The translations under genes were made by a program, and so were the position numbers. Under the pieces are notes generated by a model that saw only the letters and a list, made by a program, of their open reading frames with translations, had not been told where the DNA came from and did not search any database. From Nymphaea colorata (lineage: Eukaryota; Streptophyta; Magnoliopsida; Nymphaeales; Nymphaeaceae), in the NCBI RefSeq assembly GCF_008831285.2, contig NC_045150.1, positions 9,872,001 through 9,936,000 on the forward strand: a stretch of DNA of 64,000 bases, read 5' to 3'. How positions within the stretch are numbered: the stretch's first letter is position 1; the number at the start of each line of letters is the position of its first letter. Shown in pieces: positions 1 through 11,892 of the stretch.

Positions 1-588
1 TGAATCATGTAATACTAATTATTCATCCGGCTCGGACAAACTGGTCGGACTCGGCTAAAATTCGGCCTGCCACGCGCCACGCCGCGGATCGAAAACTTGT
101 GTGCTTATTGGTTGAGCTCAAAGTTTCCCATTGCCAATTGGGTGTGATATTTGGAAAAGGATTTCAAGTTGACTAAACAGTTTTTGCCTAACTATAGGAT
201 CCCTTTGAAGGCCCTTGGAATCACCAGTGCAAGGAATAGTAGACTTTTTGATAGTGAAATATCGATTGCTTGTTGAACTCTGTTAATCACACAGCCATGA
301 GATCAGCGACTCCAGCTCGAGTGGTCTCGATCTTATGCAGAACTAAGAAACTTCGATGTGAGGACGCTCTCGCAGGGGCCTACATTAGTGCAGACGGCAC
401 CAAACATTGGGCTACAAATTAGTCAACATCGGCGGTGCTTATCACTAGACATGGGTGGACCTAACCATGGCTTCTTGCAAGATAAGAGTTGAATCTAGGT
501 CTTTGCAAAGCTATCAAACAAGATCATTCGCGAATAATTGAATTGGAACTCAGGTGATTAGCACAAGTAAAAGGGGGCCTAGACAATA
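1..588. other. Unassigned intergenic sequence
   Basis: No convincing reading frame, RNA gene or element end was recognised. The first 100 bases contain GC-rich words such as ggctcggac, similar in style to the GC-rich hAT-type elements elsewhere in the window, but no terminus is visible. Confidence 0.4.
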
Positions 589-785
589 GATAGATGCAGG
601 AGTGGAGCCAAAATTTTTTCATGAGGAGGGCTAAATTAAAATTTCTAAATTTTGCACGAGCCGAAATATCATTTTCTAAAATTTTTATGTAGAACAAGTA
701 AAATTTTCTAAAATTTACATGAAAATTTTAAAAAGAAAATTTTTAAGGTGGGGCCAGGGCCCTTGGCTCCGGCCCTGGATAGATG
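589..785. mobile_element. Short non-autonomous hAT-type element, family h1, with target duplication
   Basis: The element body is 597-777 (181 bp). It begins CAGGAGTGGAGCC and ends in the inverse form GGCTCCGGCCCTG. It is flanked by a perfect 8-bp direct repeat gatagatg at 589-596 and 778-785. An 8-bp duplication with short CAGGG-type terminal inverted repeats is the hallmark of hAT transposons. The AT-rich middle has no coding capacity, so movement would need a transposase supplied elsewhere. Family members recur at 15.2, 23.9, 41.8, 52.4, 52.8, 53.3 and 53.5 kb. Confidence 0.85.
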
Positions 786-1793
786 GGTGTAGGTTCAAAT
801 GCCGATGGATCAGGTCTTCTGCGATGCAAAGTCTTACAATTCTTACCACAAAAGTTGCTCGAGTTCGCAGAGATTTCAAGTTTTACATTGTTGAGCAAAC
901 AACTATAAGGAGGAAAGGAAAATTAACTTGGTGTTGGTGGTGAAGAAGATGATGAGAGATGTGGAATCTCCATTATAACTCACAACTGGATGTTGGTGGG
1001 ACACAAGAAGCTCCACCAAGGTGGGCTCCATTGTTGTTGAGATTTAGAGGCTTAATGCATGTTGATCTTGGGGACTAGATGGGTAGAAAAAGCTGGTTAG
1101 CACATTGGCATCTCAATGGGCCCAAAATGCCTAAATGATAATTGGGTATGTGTCCACCACTTTTGGCTCATATTTTGAGTATATTTGCACCACTAGATGT
1201 TATTGGGGAAAGGAAGCTCATCACTTTGGCTCCTTTTTGGTAGATATGCACACTATGGAAAGTCTAGGGTTCTCCATATAGATGTAGACCAGAATCAGAT
1301 AAGACATTTGGTTGAGATGCTTGTGGGACCTCATGAGCATGTCCAATCTAAACCCTTCAATAAAACCAGATCTGGATACATGTGAATGCATGATCTTCAA
1401 GCAGGATAGTGAATTGCGAGTCCAACGAACCCGAACTCGGCTAGCTAGACTGAGCTTACTTGTGTCGATGGGTGTGAGCTTGGGCTTACGAGCCAGCACT
1501 ATCTTGCTTTGTCATAGCGGACCAGTAATGGACACCTTCGTTTCAACAAGCTCCATGAACCGGGTAGGAGCTGGTAGGCAGCCAGTCTCTGTTTCAAACT
1601 CCTATGACGTCAACTTACTATACTGCAAAAAGAAAGGACAATGATAACTAAGTTGAAGCATATTAAAAGCGTCATCCATGGTACCAGATTTGCTCCCTGT
1701 ATCTCATGTAGAAAGGATGAGGGCACTGACAGGTGGTAGGATGAAGTATTCTTCTGCTTACCTCAAAATAGAATATTTTTTCTCATTGCCCGT

Positions 1794-1798
<5 letters not shown>
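786..1798. other. Unassigned sequence
   Basis: Several short open frames cross this stretch on both strands, but none resembles a known protein or carries codon structure distinct from its surroundings. I see no element ends here. Confidence 0.35.

Positions 1799-1874
<76 letters not shown>
1799..1874. repeat. Compound microsatellite (CT)n-(AT)n
   Basis: About 26 bases of CT dinucleotide repeat run directly into about 50 bases of AT repeat. The reading frame through it is an artefact of the repeat. Confidence 0.98.
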
Positions 1875-1876
<2 letters not shown>

Positions 1877-2789
1877 ACAAAAGCACCACCAACCTTTTAG
1901 CGTGGCTTCAAGAGTAGAACATTTTAAAGGTTTTTAGTGCGTCACGTCTTTTACTCGAATAAAGTTTTTTTTTCATTTGCTATCATCCTCCTTTGAATGA
2001 AGATTTCATTCAGCTTGGTTAGGAACATCCCCTTTTCTCCTATGAGCGAATAAATACTCATAAAGCCTTAAAAGGAGTGGAAAGCTGGAAAATATTCACA
2101 GATAACGTGAATCCATTATCATAAAATTTATTGAAATTAAGGCCTCCGGTAAGAATTAGCATCAAAAGGTCATCCCCCATTATCTGGAAAAGCAATATTT
2201 TACTCCAAGTTCGAATCTCCATTGACAAAAGCAGTGGCTAATTTTTTAAAACAAGACTTTCAGAATTTTTTGATCCAAGAATTTGGTACCTAATACCTAA
2301 GTGGCCCAAAAGATTAAAAAAAGAAAAAGAAAAGTATGGGAGTATTATATTATATGAAGCCTTCTATTCTGCCCTTTCACACTTTTAGTAATGAGCATCT
2401 TAGAGAGAGCACTATGAAAGGCTGGCACTTTTGGCTGGAACTGGGCAGACATGGCCTGGCCCAGCCCAGTTAATGGTGATTTCTTGTCATCAGAATAATA
2501 GAATACTTTCAAGTGGTGTTATTTGAAGGAGGAGAAGAGAGGATATCAAGGAGGATAAGCAACAAATTCAAATAGAGTTAAGAATGGAGGCTGAAGGTTT
2601 TAGCTTGCATTATTTGAAAAAAGCTGGGCATGCCTGCTAATTGTTATTATAAAGGTCATCCAACATAGACTACTGAGGGTAACTTCAATCAGCCTAGAGG
2701 ACAACGATCAAACCAGAGCACCACCAAGCAACATACGCTCTATATGTTGCCATACATTTTCTTAAGACTACAGCAGAACAATCAAGGAG
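1875..2789. other. Unassigned AT-rich sequence
   Basis: No gene or element boundary recognised. The last 100 bases may be the decayed gag end of the copia relic that follows, but the similarity is too weak to draw a boundary. Confidence 0.3.
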
Positions 2790-3557
2790 TTTAGTGTACT
2801 AATTCTAGTGTGGTTGCACATGTCACGAGGCATGTAGGTAAATTTTCTAAATTAGTTCCATTCATTGGGGAAAACAATGTTGTTGCTGGAGAGATAACTA
2901 AACATCCCATTACACACTGGGAATGTGTCCATTCCTTTTTTCAGTCTAAGTCCATTAAACTACTGATGTTCTTTATGTCCACAATATCAAGAAACATCTC
3001 CATTTTTGTCTCTAAAGTCTAAACATATTGGTAACACAAATCCCTGCATCATCTCTCACCCTATTCCATGTATGTGACGATGTTGACATGAAGACAACAT
3101 ATGTTGAAGGACAATAATGTGGAACATGCACAATTTCAAGGAGAAATTTATATGAAAATGCTTAGCATCATAGCATCACCTTCAACATCTGTTCCTGAGA
3201 AGTCTTTTGCATATGTAGTCAAACTGTCTGATTTTGTTGTAGTAGGTTAGGTCATTCTAGTCGCGAGATTATTTTGGGTCTTGTTACTAATGAACTAATC
3301 CCTGAGTCAAGTTGTGAATACGAGATTATGTTTTATTTGTTAGATATGCACAAAACATGTTATTCCTTTTCATATCTTGGAATAAGAGTGCTTCAAAGCT
3401 ATTTGAGCTTGTACATACTGATGTTTGGGATCTAACACTAGATATTTCCTCCTCTAGGAGCAAATATTATGTTCTTCACATTGATGGTTATTCTTGGTAT
3501 TCTTGGATACCCATGCTCAAAATCAGCTCTTCTCACATATTCATAATTTCAAAGTAA
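2790..3557 (+). pseudogene. Decayed Ty1/copia relic: protease, GAG-pre-integrase and integrase start
   Basis: Three consecutive pieces follow copia pol order. At 2810-3022 the translation reads AHVTRHVGKFSKLVPFIG and continues to SISTN-like leucine/valine-rich residues ending VSKV, which matches the protease region of copia elements (normally DSGATxHxT, then a segment ending LLSVSKL). The catalytic DSG codons are not preserved. At 3245-3350 shifted frames give a GHSSREI-like histidine motif and a C-x2-E-like/CY segment of the pre-integrase zinc finger. At 3357-3557 the frame LFELVHTDVWD...LHIDGYSWYSWI matches the integrase core start (HxDxWGP...FIDDYSR). At least two frameshifts separate the pieces. 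This is a different copia lineage from the element starting at 4071, by its residues and spacing. No LTRs were found for it. Confidence 0.7.
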
Positions 3558-3699
3558 TGGAGGCTGGATAGTACTCCTAATGATTTCATTGTATTTTTAC
3601 AAGTCAAATAGTCAACTAAATTGTTCAAAGTGTATCTCATCACTGCATCTCTTGACAAAATGGGATCCCTAAAAAGACATTCATATCATGAGAGCACCT

Positions 3700-4070
3700 T
3701 ACCATGATTGATTCTAGTGTTTTGTTAATGGGACTGTGGACTGAATGTTTTCATTTGGCTGTTCATATTTAAATAATCTGCCTATGAAATTCTAAACAGG
3801 ATTTTGCCATAGTCAATCTTGTATGCATCGTCTTGACGGATCTTGATGTATGGGTCCGGGTCTGGACCCGATCCCTTGTGTCCTAGTTTGGGCATACTTA
3901 TACCATTGTAAACCCTAATCTTGGATGTTAATGAAGTTTCTAAGAGAGAGAGAGTCTGGCGGCTAGTGGGCACCAGACCTCCTTACCCGTGGTTTTTTCC
4001 CTCTAGTTGAGGGTTTTCCACGTTACATCTGTGTTCGATCTTTGGTTCTTGTGCGTTTATTATTTCTACA
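3700..4070 (+). mobile_element. Probable 5' LTR of copia element (right end firm, left end approximate)
   Basis: The right end is fixed by the primer-binding site that begins at 4071; the LTR ends in ttctaca (the usual CA). Near 3990-4025 the sequence carries the typical copia LTR palindrome (ggttttttccctct then gagggttttccacg), found near transcript ends of many plant copia LTRs. The left end cannot be placed because the 3' LTR is not in the window. Confidence 0.65.
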
Positions 4071-4082
4071 TGGTATCAGAGC
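4071..4082 (+). other. Primer-binding site, initiator methionine tRNA
   Basis: TGGTATCAGAGC is the standard plant copia primer site, complementary to the 3' end of tRNA-iMet. It lies immediately after the LTR CA end, which gives the element's orientation and its 5' border. Confidence 0.93.
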
Positions 4083-4515
4083 TAGCGAGCTTGGAAAAAT
4101 TTTTTTTAGGGTTGTGAAGTTCCAACCCTGAACCACTTGCTGCTGCTGCCGCCACTGCTCCTCCTGCTGCTGCTGCTGCCGCCCAGCTGCATCGCCTGAG
4201 ACCCTCTGCGTCGCCCATATCTGCCGCTGCCCTCTGCTCCTCCGCCGCTGCCATCTACCGCCGCTGCCCTTTGCCGCCCGTGCCCTAGTTGTGCAGTCGT
4301 TCTGCTCCAGCGCCATCGCTGTTTTTTCCCAGCGCCGCTGATCGCTCCAGCATCGCCCGACCAGGCTCCAGCGCCGTCCGACCAGATCCCAGTGTCTCTG
4401 CATCATCTACTGCCCTCTGAGTCACCTGACTTGATCATTGCTGTCGGTGACTCTCAGGTGTGTTGTTCTCAAGGGTTGCCGCTGCTCTGTGTCTCTGATG
4501 GTCAGCCGTTTGTAG
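4083..4515 (+). other. Copia 5' leader, triplet-rich
   Basis: Untranslated leader between primer site and gag. Positions 4136-4330 are rich in CTG/GCC/CCG triplets. Long open frames on the minus strand here (Gln- and Ala-rich) follow from the triplet repeat, not from a gene. Confidence 0.6.
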
Positions 4516-7215
4516 TTGGTGATCATGGCCGACTCGTCTTCCTCCTCCACAGTCCATACCAATCAACCTGATGTTGGGACCGTGAGAACTGATAATGTAA
4601 CGGTTCAAGTTACCACCATTCGACTTACCAAGGAGAATTATCTACGATGGTCCGCTGCAATTACTATGGGGATCGCTGGTCGAGGACGAATTGCCTATGT
4701 GAATAGAAGAAAGGTCGAACCTGCTGTGGATAGTATGGCTTGGGATACATGGTTTCTTGAGGACAACCAAGTAAAAACTTGGATTGTTAATTCAGTGTCT
4801 TCGGATATTCAACCCCTCATTCTTCATAAGAAGATTGCGAGGGATATGTGGATTATTTTGGAACAGATGTATGGTCAGATGAAAAGAAAAGTTTGTGTGT
4901 ATCAACTAATGAAGGATGCGTATTGCCTGCGACAAGGGGATCTCTCTGTCGCAGATTTCTACGCAGCATTAAAATCTAAGTGGGAGGACCTTGACTACCA
5001 TTCTGATGTTACATGGAGTTGTGCCCAAGACCAGATGCAGTATATGGCCAAGGAGTGGGAGAATAGGGTATTCCTTTTCTTAGCAGGACTGAACGATGAA
5101 TTCGAGAATATAAGGAGGCAGATTCTTAACTCTGAGGAATCATTCGGTATTGAAGATGTTTATTCTCATGTTGAAGCTGAAGAGTAGAGGAGGCTGGTCA
5201 TAAGTGGGAGAAAGGAGGATCCCATGTCTCACAATGAACGGTCTGCCTTCGTTAGCCGTGTCTCTATGGGAACTACCCGTTCTTCCCGTAAATGTACACA
5301 CTGCAAAAAACTTGGTCATACTATGGACTTTTGTTGGGACCTGCATCCAGAGAAGAAGAATAGTAGGGGGTGGTCTTCTAGTGGAAAGAAGCCTATTTTG
5401 AATGCAACGAATCCTAGTGATAGTAAAGTTTCTATTTCTGCAAAACAGATTCGTGAGTTGCGCGCATATTTGAGCCAGATTGATGTTGGTCAGGCAGACA
5501 CGTCAGATGAGGTGAAGGTCAATCAGGCACTGGCTGTTTCAGGTGAACAAGGTACTTCTTGCATGGGAGAGTGGATTGTTGATAGCGGTGCCACTCATCA
5601 CATGACTGGCAACCCCAAACTCTTTCATGACTACAAGCTATCATCGGGAAAGGAACGTGTGTCCCTTGCCGATGGCTCCTTTACCTTTGTGGCAGGGAAA
5701 GGGAGTCTTTCTTTGTTGAACAATTTTTTAGTGCATGGTGCCTTGCATGTTCTCCATCTTCCCTTAAATCTTTTATCTGTTAGCAAGATTACCAAGGAAC
5801 TCAACTGTGAACTTATATTTTCTGAAAACCGTTGTGTTTTGCAGGACTTGGTGACAGGGAAGAAGATTGGGATTGGTTTGGTGTATGATGGTTTATATCG
5901 GCTTCCAATACGCGTTGCCACAGCCCTTATGTCAGCAGTCAGCAGGACAGAGAAGAAGAAGGAAGAGTGTCGTCCGTTATTTTTATATTGGCATGAACGC
6001 CTTGGTCATCTCCCTTTTGGGATTTTGAAATAATTGTTCCCTGAATTATGTTCCAGTTTAAACATTTCCATGTTATCTTGTGATGTGTGTCAGTTTGCGA
6101 AGCATGTGAGAGCTTCGTATCCAATTTCAAATAGTCTTGCTAATAAAGCTTTCTCCTTGATTCATTCTGATGTGTGGGGGCCTTCAGGCATTCATTCTCG
6201 TGGTGGTTTTCAGTACTTTATGACTTTCATAGATGACTATTCAAGGTGTACTTTTGTTTATCTGTTGAAAGACTTTAGCGAAGTGCCTCATATTATAGAA
6301 ACCTTCATCCTCCTAGTGGAAAACCAGTATGGTGAGTCTGTCAAGACATTCCGGTCTGATAATGCTCGTGAGTATATGTGTCTCACTGTCGAGGAATTTC
6401 TTCGAAAGAGGGGGTTTGTTCATAAGACATCATGTAGTTATACACCTCCTTAAAATGGAGTTGCTGAGAGAAAAAACCGTCAGTTACTAAATGGCACCAC
6501 AACTTTACTGTTCCAAAGGAATCTTCCAAAATATTATTGGGGAGATGCAGTCATTACTAGTGCCTATTTGATTAATCGCATGCCTAGTCGAGTGCTAAAT
6601 GGTCGTACATGCTACTCCATGCTTCCAGGGAGTAGCCAACCTTTTCACCTTCCTCCTCGGGTCTTTGGATGTGTGTGTTTCATTCATAATCACAGCCCGA
6701 ATGTGAAAAAACTTGACTCCAAATCAATTAAGGGAATATTTCTTGGGTATTCTCCTACTCAAAAGGGGTATAAATGTCTAGATCCCACCACTGGTCGAGT
6801 TCACATTACCAAGGATGTCACATTCTTGGAACATGTCTTTTATTTTGGTGAGAATTCTCTTCAAGGGGAGAAGTCAATGTCTAAGGAAGAGTATTTTCCA
6901 AGTCAGGAAATTCAGTTTACAGATTTTTTGGATTACAGGCGTGAAGAGAATCCACCTGTCGATGTGCTTGGAAAAGAAGAAGATGGAACGTCTATTGAGG
7001 TACATGAACAGGGAAAGGAGAGAGAGTGTCCTATGGAGACAGAAAAAAGATGCAATCGTCTGCAGGTGTATTCTAGGAGAAGAGTTTGTACTGACAAGGT
7101 GATTGATAGTGAGAAGTCCACTCCGAATCCCAATCCTACTTCTTCCTTGGATGACCCAAGTCATGCTCAGTAGCAACCTGTTGAAAGAGAAAGTCAAGAC
7201 AGAAAATGAAAAGGA
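4516..7215 (+). pseudogene. Ty1/copia gag-pol, broken by in-frame stops and cut by the assembly gap
   Basis: A single frame runs through the whole stretch, interrupted by stop codons at 5185-5187, 6031-6033, 6451-6453, 7171-7173 and 7207-7209, with no frameshift seen. Start is taken at 4516 (an ATG at 4525 is equally possible). Gag (4516-5290) contains the usual KENYLRWSAAI and AGLNDEFENIRRQI segments. A CCHC zinc knuckle lies at 5293-5334 (C-x2-C-x4-H-x4-C). The protease active-site motif DSGATHHM is intact near 5578-5603. The pre-integrase HHCC finger has its histidines in WHERLGH (about 5989-6009) and its cysteines in CDVC (about 6079-6090). The integrase DDE residues are visible in HSDVWGP, FRSDNARE and NGVAERKN. 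The SH3-like integrase tail KGIFLGYSPTQKGYK follows near 6730. Reverse transcriptase and RNase H should follow but the sequence enters 100 Ns. The third stop replaces a glutamine codon of the conserved PQ(Q)NGVAER motif. The element is inactive as read, but young enough to keep one frame. Confidence 0.92.
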
Positions 7216-7315
7216 NNNNNNNNNNNNNNNNNNNNNNNNNNNNNNNNNNNNNNNNNNNNNNNNNNNNNNNNNNNNNNNNNNNNNNNNNNNNNNNNNNNNN
7301 NNNNNNNNNNNNNNN
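7216..7315. other. Assembly gap (100 N)
   Basis: Exactly 100 Ns, a common placeholder for a gap of unknown size. It falls where copia reverse transcriptase should begin, and no copia sequence resumes after it. Confidence 0.99.
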
Positions 7316-7849
7316 GTGAACTTGCAGTTACTTCATCTAATCTGATCTCAGTAAACTTGCAGTTACTTCATGTAATCTGAAAGTAGCGTATGTCGTCATT
7401 TGCAATTAGAAGAATAATACCAATGAGAATCAAATTAATGACTAGGCTTTGGCTTTCACATAGATGGGTTTCACAAAAGGTAAAAAAAAGACCATAGCAA
7501 TAATAACTCTCAAGATTAATGAAAACAGTAAACAACTGGCTAGAGAAATTCGGTTGTAAGCATTCAATATAGTGTTGGGTTACTTAACAAGTTACAGCTC
7601 TCGTAATGCACGAAAGAAGTCAACCTGCAGCACAATTCTATGGCTCAGAAGCATGTGATTGCTAAAAGAGTGATAATGTTCTCTGCATGCATCAATAACA
7701 CTATCCTTAAAGAACTGGTTTCCCTTCAAAAATCTTTTGTGGAAATATCATCCAAATGCCACCTTAGAGCTTTGCGAAAGTATCATTGCCCTGATGCAAT
7801 TTTTTTCACCAAGTAACCAAGAAAGAGTCAAAGGGTCCTAAAACCAGGG
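7316..7849. other. Unassigned sequence after the gap
   Basis: Starts with a short imperfect direct repeat (the words gtaaacttgcagttacttcat occur twice within about 55 bases, 7316-7380). No copia pol, LTR or other gene recognised. Confidence 0.35.
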
Positions 7850-7869
7850 ATATATACATATATATATAC

Positions 7870-7930
<61 letters not shown>

Positions 7931-7960
7931 GTGTATGTGTGTGTGTGTGTGTGTGTGTGG
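7850..7960. repeat. Compound microsatellite (TA)n-(GT)n
   Basis: About 75 bases of near-perfect TA repeat followed by about 30 bases of GT repeat. Confidence 0.97.
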
Positions 7961-10169
7961 AGAGAGACAGGCCATTACGAAATTCATGAAATAAACATTG
8001 CATATAGGATTAGCAGGACTTTAGCTAAATGATGGTTGGACTGTTGCTCTTTTTCCATTTCAGGTCAGCAAACATTTCACTGTTTAGGCAGAAAAAGTCT
8101 TTTCTGTCAGCCAATCCAGTGTGATTGTCACATCACTTTGGTAGGCAATACAACCCCCACTATTAATAAGGACAAGTCCTAACAAAGGGGCTACTATCTT
8201 TGAAAATTCAGTAAAATGGCAGACGGAAAGTGTTATGGATAATCTCCTGAAATTGCAAGGAGAGATTGGGTTAAGGGAACTTAAAGAATTGAATATGGCC
8301 AAGTGAGTTTGTATTTTGCTTCTAGCATTCATCTTAATAGCAATGTCATTGAGGTGCTAATCCGTTGGATGGGGAAACGTTTTAAAAACAAGGAACGGTG
8401 AAAATGTTGGAAAATTGTTTTTTTACATCTGCATCTGGTATTTGTGGAAACTATAGAACATGGTTAAACACAATAGGGTTTCTAATATGTGTAAATGTGA
8501 TTGACTCAGGGACAGATTAAATTAGAATCTCCATTGCAGAACTCAGACCTCGACATTCTGAATTTTGGTCATTCTACCAACACCAATCCTTTACACCTAC
8601 TTGAAACTGTGGGTCTGATCAGGCTAACAGGAGGTTTTCATGTTGGCGCCGTGAAATGGATCGAGGTTGGATAGTTTGATCAGATGTCTCCAAGTGTTGG
8701 CTTTCCAACTTAAAATTAAAGGAACCATATGCATTCAAATGAACAACCAAGGCTGGTGGCTTCGGCTGGGTAATGTGCATAGTGAGGGCCAACCACATCA
8801 GAAGTTCATGGAGTTTTTAAGAGTGGATTTTCTGCCAACGGTAGTGGGAGATCCACCAGCAATTGAACCATGTCATCTACTTACGGTTCTTCAAGGAATA
8901 GTCAAGTATAAAGAATGGTTGTTTTGGGATTGGAACCCCTTACACAATTCCTTTGAAATAAAGGTCGAGGCCTACTCCCGTGCAGGATGTTTTCCTGAGT
9001 CGTACAAGCAACGTGTTTTCTGTGGGCTGGCCTGCCCGACTAGCAATGCTATATGACAGCACCATCATGAAACTCCATAACAATCCCAAGTGAACCCAAT
9101 TATAAATCAAATAAACAGGCTTTTTAAGATTCAAGATTCAAAATAGGGTGCTAAAAAAAAGGCTAACTAAAATAGAGAGTTAGCATGTTTATACCATACA
9201 ACTCTGACAAGGGGTAAAATTTGTACAAATGAACCTTGAAAACTTCATAAAGATACCTCAAAAATGAGTTAATACATGTCCAGAAAAACATTTTACATAA
9301 CAGGCTTATGTAAAAACACAGTTAACAAATCACAATCATATGAAAAGGGATACTTCAACCCCTATATATTCATTATAAGAACATTGAATGCAGTTTGTGT
9401 GGGCATTCAGGAAAGACCGCATTCTAGTCACGGAAGGAGAATATTGAACCTCTGTCACGGATATAGACCCATTATTATGCAATAAGAATCCCATAAAGTT
9501 GAGCTAAAGTTATATCAACTTTTCATGATCTCCTTCATTTCCTTAGGTGCGAACATCCTCCAATGGTGTCTTTACAAATTCTTAGGTTTATATGGCCATT
9601 ATTTTGCATGAAGGGTGAATCACTTCAAGAATCTATGAATTTAAATTGAGTGAAGTGAATCTTTAAGCAAGAGTTGTACATTCTATTAGTTTTCAATGGA
9701 AATAGGCTTCCAAGAGTCTAAAACAACTCTCCAATTCCTTCTACTGATTACACATATTTCAAAGAGATTGTAAACCAACAAATTTCCTCTTTAATACAAC
9801 TCGATACAAAATTTATCAACAAGCTAGTATTTTTCTCATGTGCTTCATTGGCTTGTTTTTTGACCACTTTGGAGAGAAAATTAAACAGGCCATGTTGCTA
9901 GTTTGTCATTACTGAGACAGGATTGACTCTTTCGCTGATGGAAAATTCATGTCAGTTACAGAAACATGTAGAATTGGAGGAAAAAACAAGAAAGAAAATC
10001 AGCTCTTGAATCTAGCGCGAATGAAGAACCATTGAAACTGAGGAAAGAGCATGGAAACGCTATGGTCGTTCAAAATGTGGCCATGGATCGTGGGTAGCCA
10101 AGCACTGAGGCTGCAAAAGAATGAGTACTGCACTGGATTCAGAACAGAAGCTAAGCAGAGATATATAGT
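7961..10169. other. Unassigned sequence with one unrecognised 129-codon frame
   Basis: The only frame of note is 8667-9056 on the plus strand (129 codons, rich in Trp and Leu). I do not recognise it, it has no domain I can name, and its flanks show no promoter or splice structure, so I do not call it a gene. No element ends were seen in the rest of the stretch. Confidence 0.3.
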
Positions 10170-10874
10170 GTTCCTAATTAGTTTTGCTCTATTTTCTCTC
10201 TTTCAAATATTTAATACCTCTTTCCAAGACAAATATCTTCCCTTACATAATTTCTTATACATACCCATATATACGTATGTATATTTTTCTTTTCCTCTAA
10301 AATCTCTCTTTCTCTTCAAATCAATACATCTTTTTCTCTTAAGCTATCATATATGTGTATATGTGATGGTATGTACACATATATTCATGCTTCACCTTCA
10401 CTCAATATCACTTATGATCACAAGCACTACTCCAAAGAACTTAAGCTAGTTGAGATGGAGCTCTAACTAGGTGGTAACCAAATTAGAGCGAAATCTCAAA
10501 CCTACTTTAAGTCTTAAGAGAACACTAAAATGACTTCAAAATGATTTCTCAAGTTTTCCAAATGATATTTTCCAATTTTAGTTTTCTCTAAAATATTTTA
10601 CATTCTCAAGCAACTCTTCAAGAGCCTTTTCAAATGTTTGAAACATCAAACTTTCAATATTTTTCTACAGCACATATAGAATAAAAAAGATGTTTAAGTT
10701 AAAACGAAATGCATCAATGGTAAACATAGCACTCAGGTTGATTACCCCCAGTAAAGGCACTGAGAACATTTGATCCTTGTACCGACGGGTGAGTCCCCTT
10801 TCTTTCCTATTTCAAAACAAAACCTCATTTTTCTGGGGCACTCCAAAACCAGTGAAAATTTTGGGATGCAAACA
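10170..10874 (+). mobile_element. Fragment of long gypsy LTR (family R), downstream end, plus orientation
   Basis: This is the reverse complement of the left 700 bases of the LTR copies at 31.2, 34.1 and 60.4 kb. Shared marks are the words ctggggcactccaaaacc and the AG-rich tract with TATATA-type words. It ends gggatgcaaaca at 10874, the LTR terminus. The other end is missing. It is followed by cttggctagtcc, loosely like the tRNA-Arg primer sites of Tat-type elements, which is too weak to call. Confidence 0.7.
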
Positions 10875-11289
10875 CTTGGCTAGTCCAGACAGCCCCACTA
10901 GCATAGACTAGCCTTGGCATCGGCTAGGTAGGTCACCCAGCTTACGTCGAGCGCTATCCGTCTGCATCATCCAGGCCTGGCGGCATTGGCCAGAGTCTTG
11001 ATACTGGCATGCCTGGTCCAAGAGCATGACCAGCATTGAACAAACCAGCTAAGGCTGCGCACCACCAGTCTCCATGTGGCCAGTGGCCGGCCTAGGGCCA
11101 CAGTCGCAATCGCTATTGGTACATGGTCAGAGACCATCCACGGCCAGGTCTAGTTGGCAGGTAGTAGACGACGGAGCCACCTACTGCCCTCTTCTCCTAC
11201 ATGCTCAGTGTTGGTTTTGACTTCCATGAAACCCAGCTTCACCTAGGCTACCGTGCTAGGATGCCTTGCTACCAACTATTTGAGGGATC
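10875..11289. other. GC-rich segment between inverted LTR pieces
   Basis: A GC-rich block rich in ggcc and cagg words, compositionally unlike the AT-rich LTR pieces on both sides. No frame or element end is evident. It may be internal sequence of the element whose LTR ends at 10874, or sequence trapped between two rearranged LTRs. Confidence 0.3.
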
Positions 11290-11892
11290 CCTCTTGTGAA
11301 TAAAGCAATATAACAAACATATTTTTGAAAATAAATGAAATTTATTTCGTGTTGTTCATGCTCCTGGTGTACTCAAGAATAGCTCTCAACTCCAGATAGA
11401 AGATATTTAAAAATTTCTTGCATGACCATTGGGAGGTGGCAAGAGGAAATGAAAATAAATGAAATAAGAGGAGGACTAGTTACCTCTAATATAAATGATT
11501 TTATGAATGAGTCTCCTTCTCCTGATGGTCCTGGGGTTGCCTTGAGTGAAGTTTCAATATGATGAAGTTATTTCTCTAAGAGATCTCCTTGTACTCCCTT
11601 AAAGAGTTTGAACTTGGTGAAGCTTGCTTCCAAGGTTAGAGAGGAAGAAGAAGAAAAGAATAAAGAAATGGGAAGAGAGAGCTAAGAAAAACTCTATATT
11701 TTCAAGTAAAAATCACTAGAAGTTCTCCAAGGTTTAGCTCATGCCCAAGAGAGAAAATTGTGGGGGTATTTATAGAGAGTTTTAGAGCCAAAACTCAAAA
11801 TTTGATTTTGTTTAATTTAACAACATTTTCATGCGATTTTCAAGTATTTTTAAATGATTTTTAAATTTTTCAAAGCATTGGGTTAATGGTGT
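11290..11892 (-). mobile_element. Fragment of long gypsy LTR (family R), promoter part, minus orientation
   Basis: Matches 32.8-33.4 kb and 62.0-62.5 kb in the same orientation: tgctcctggtgtactcaag, the gaggtggcaagaggaaa tract and the conserved tatttata at 11767-11774 (TATAAATA on the minus strand). It is opposite in orientation to the piece at 10170-10874. The LINE begins at its right edge. Confidence 0.7.

Noticed and set aside
4023-4406. 127-codon Gln/Arg-rich frame on the minus strand
   Set aside because: It lies antisense in the copia leader and its composition is the complement of CTG/GCC triplets.
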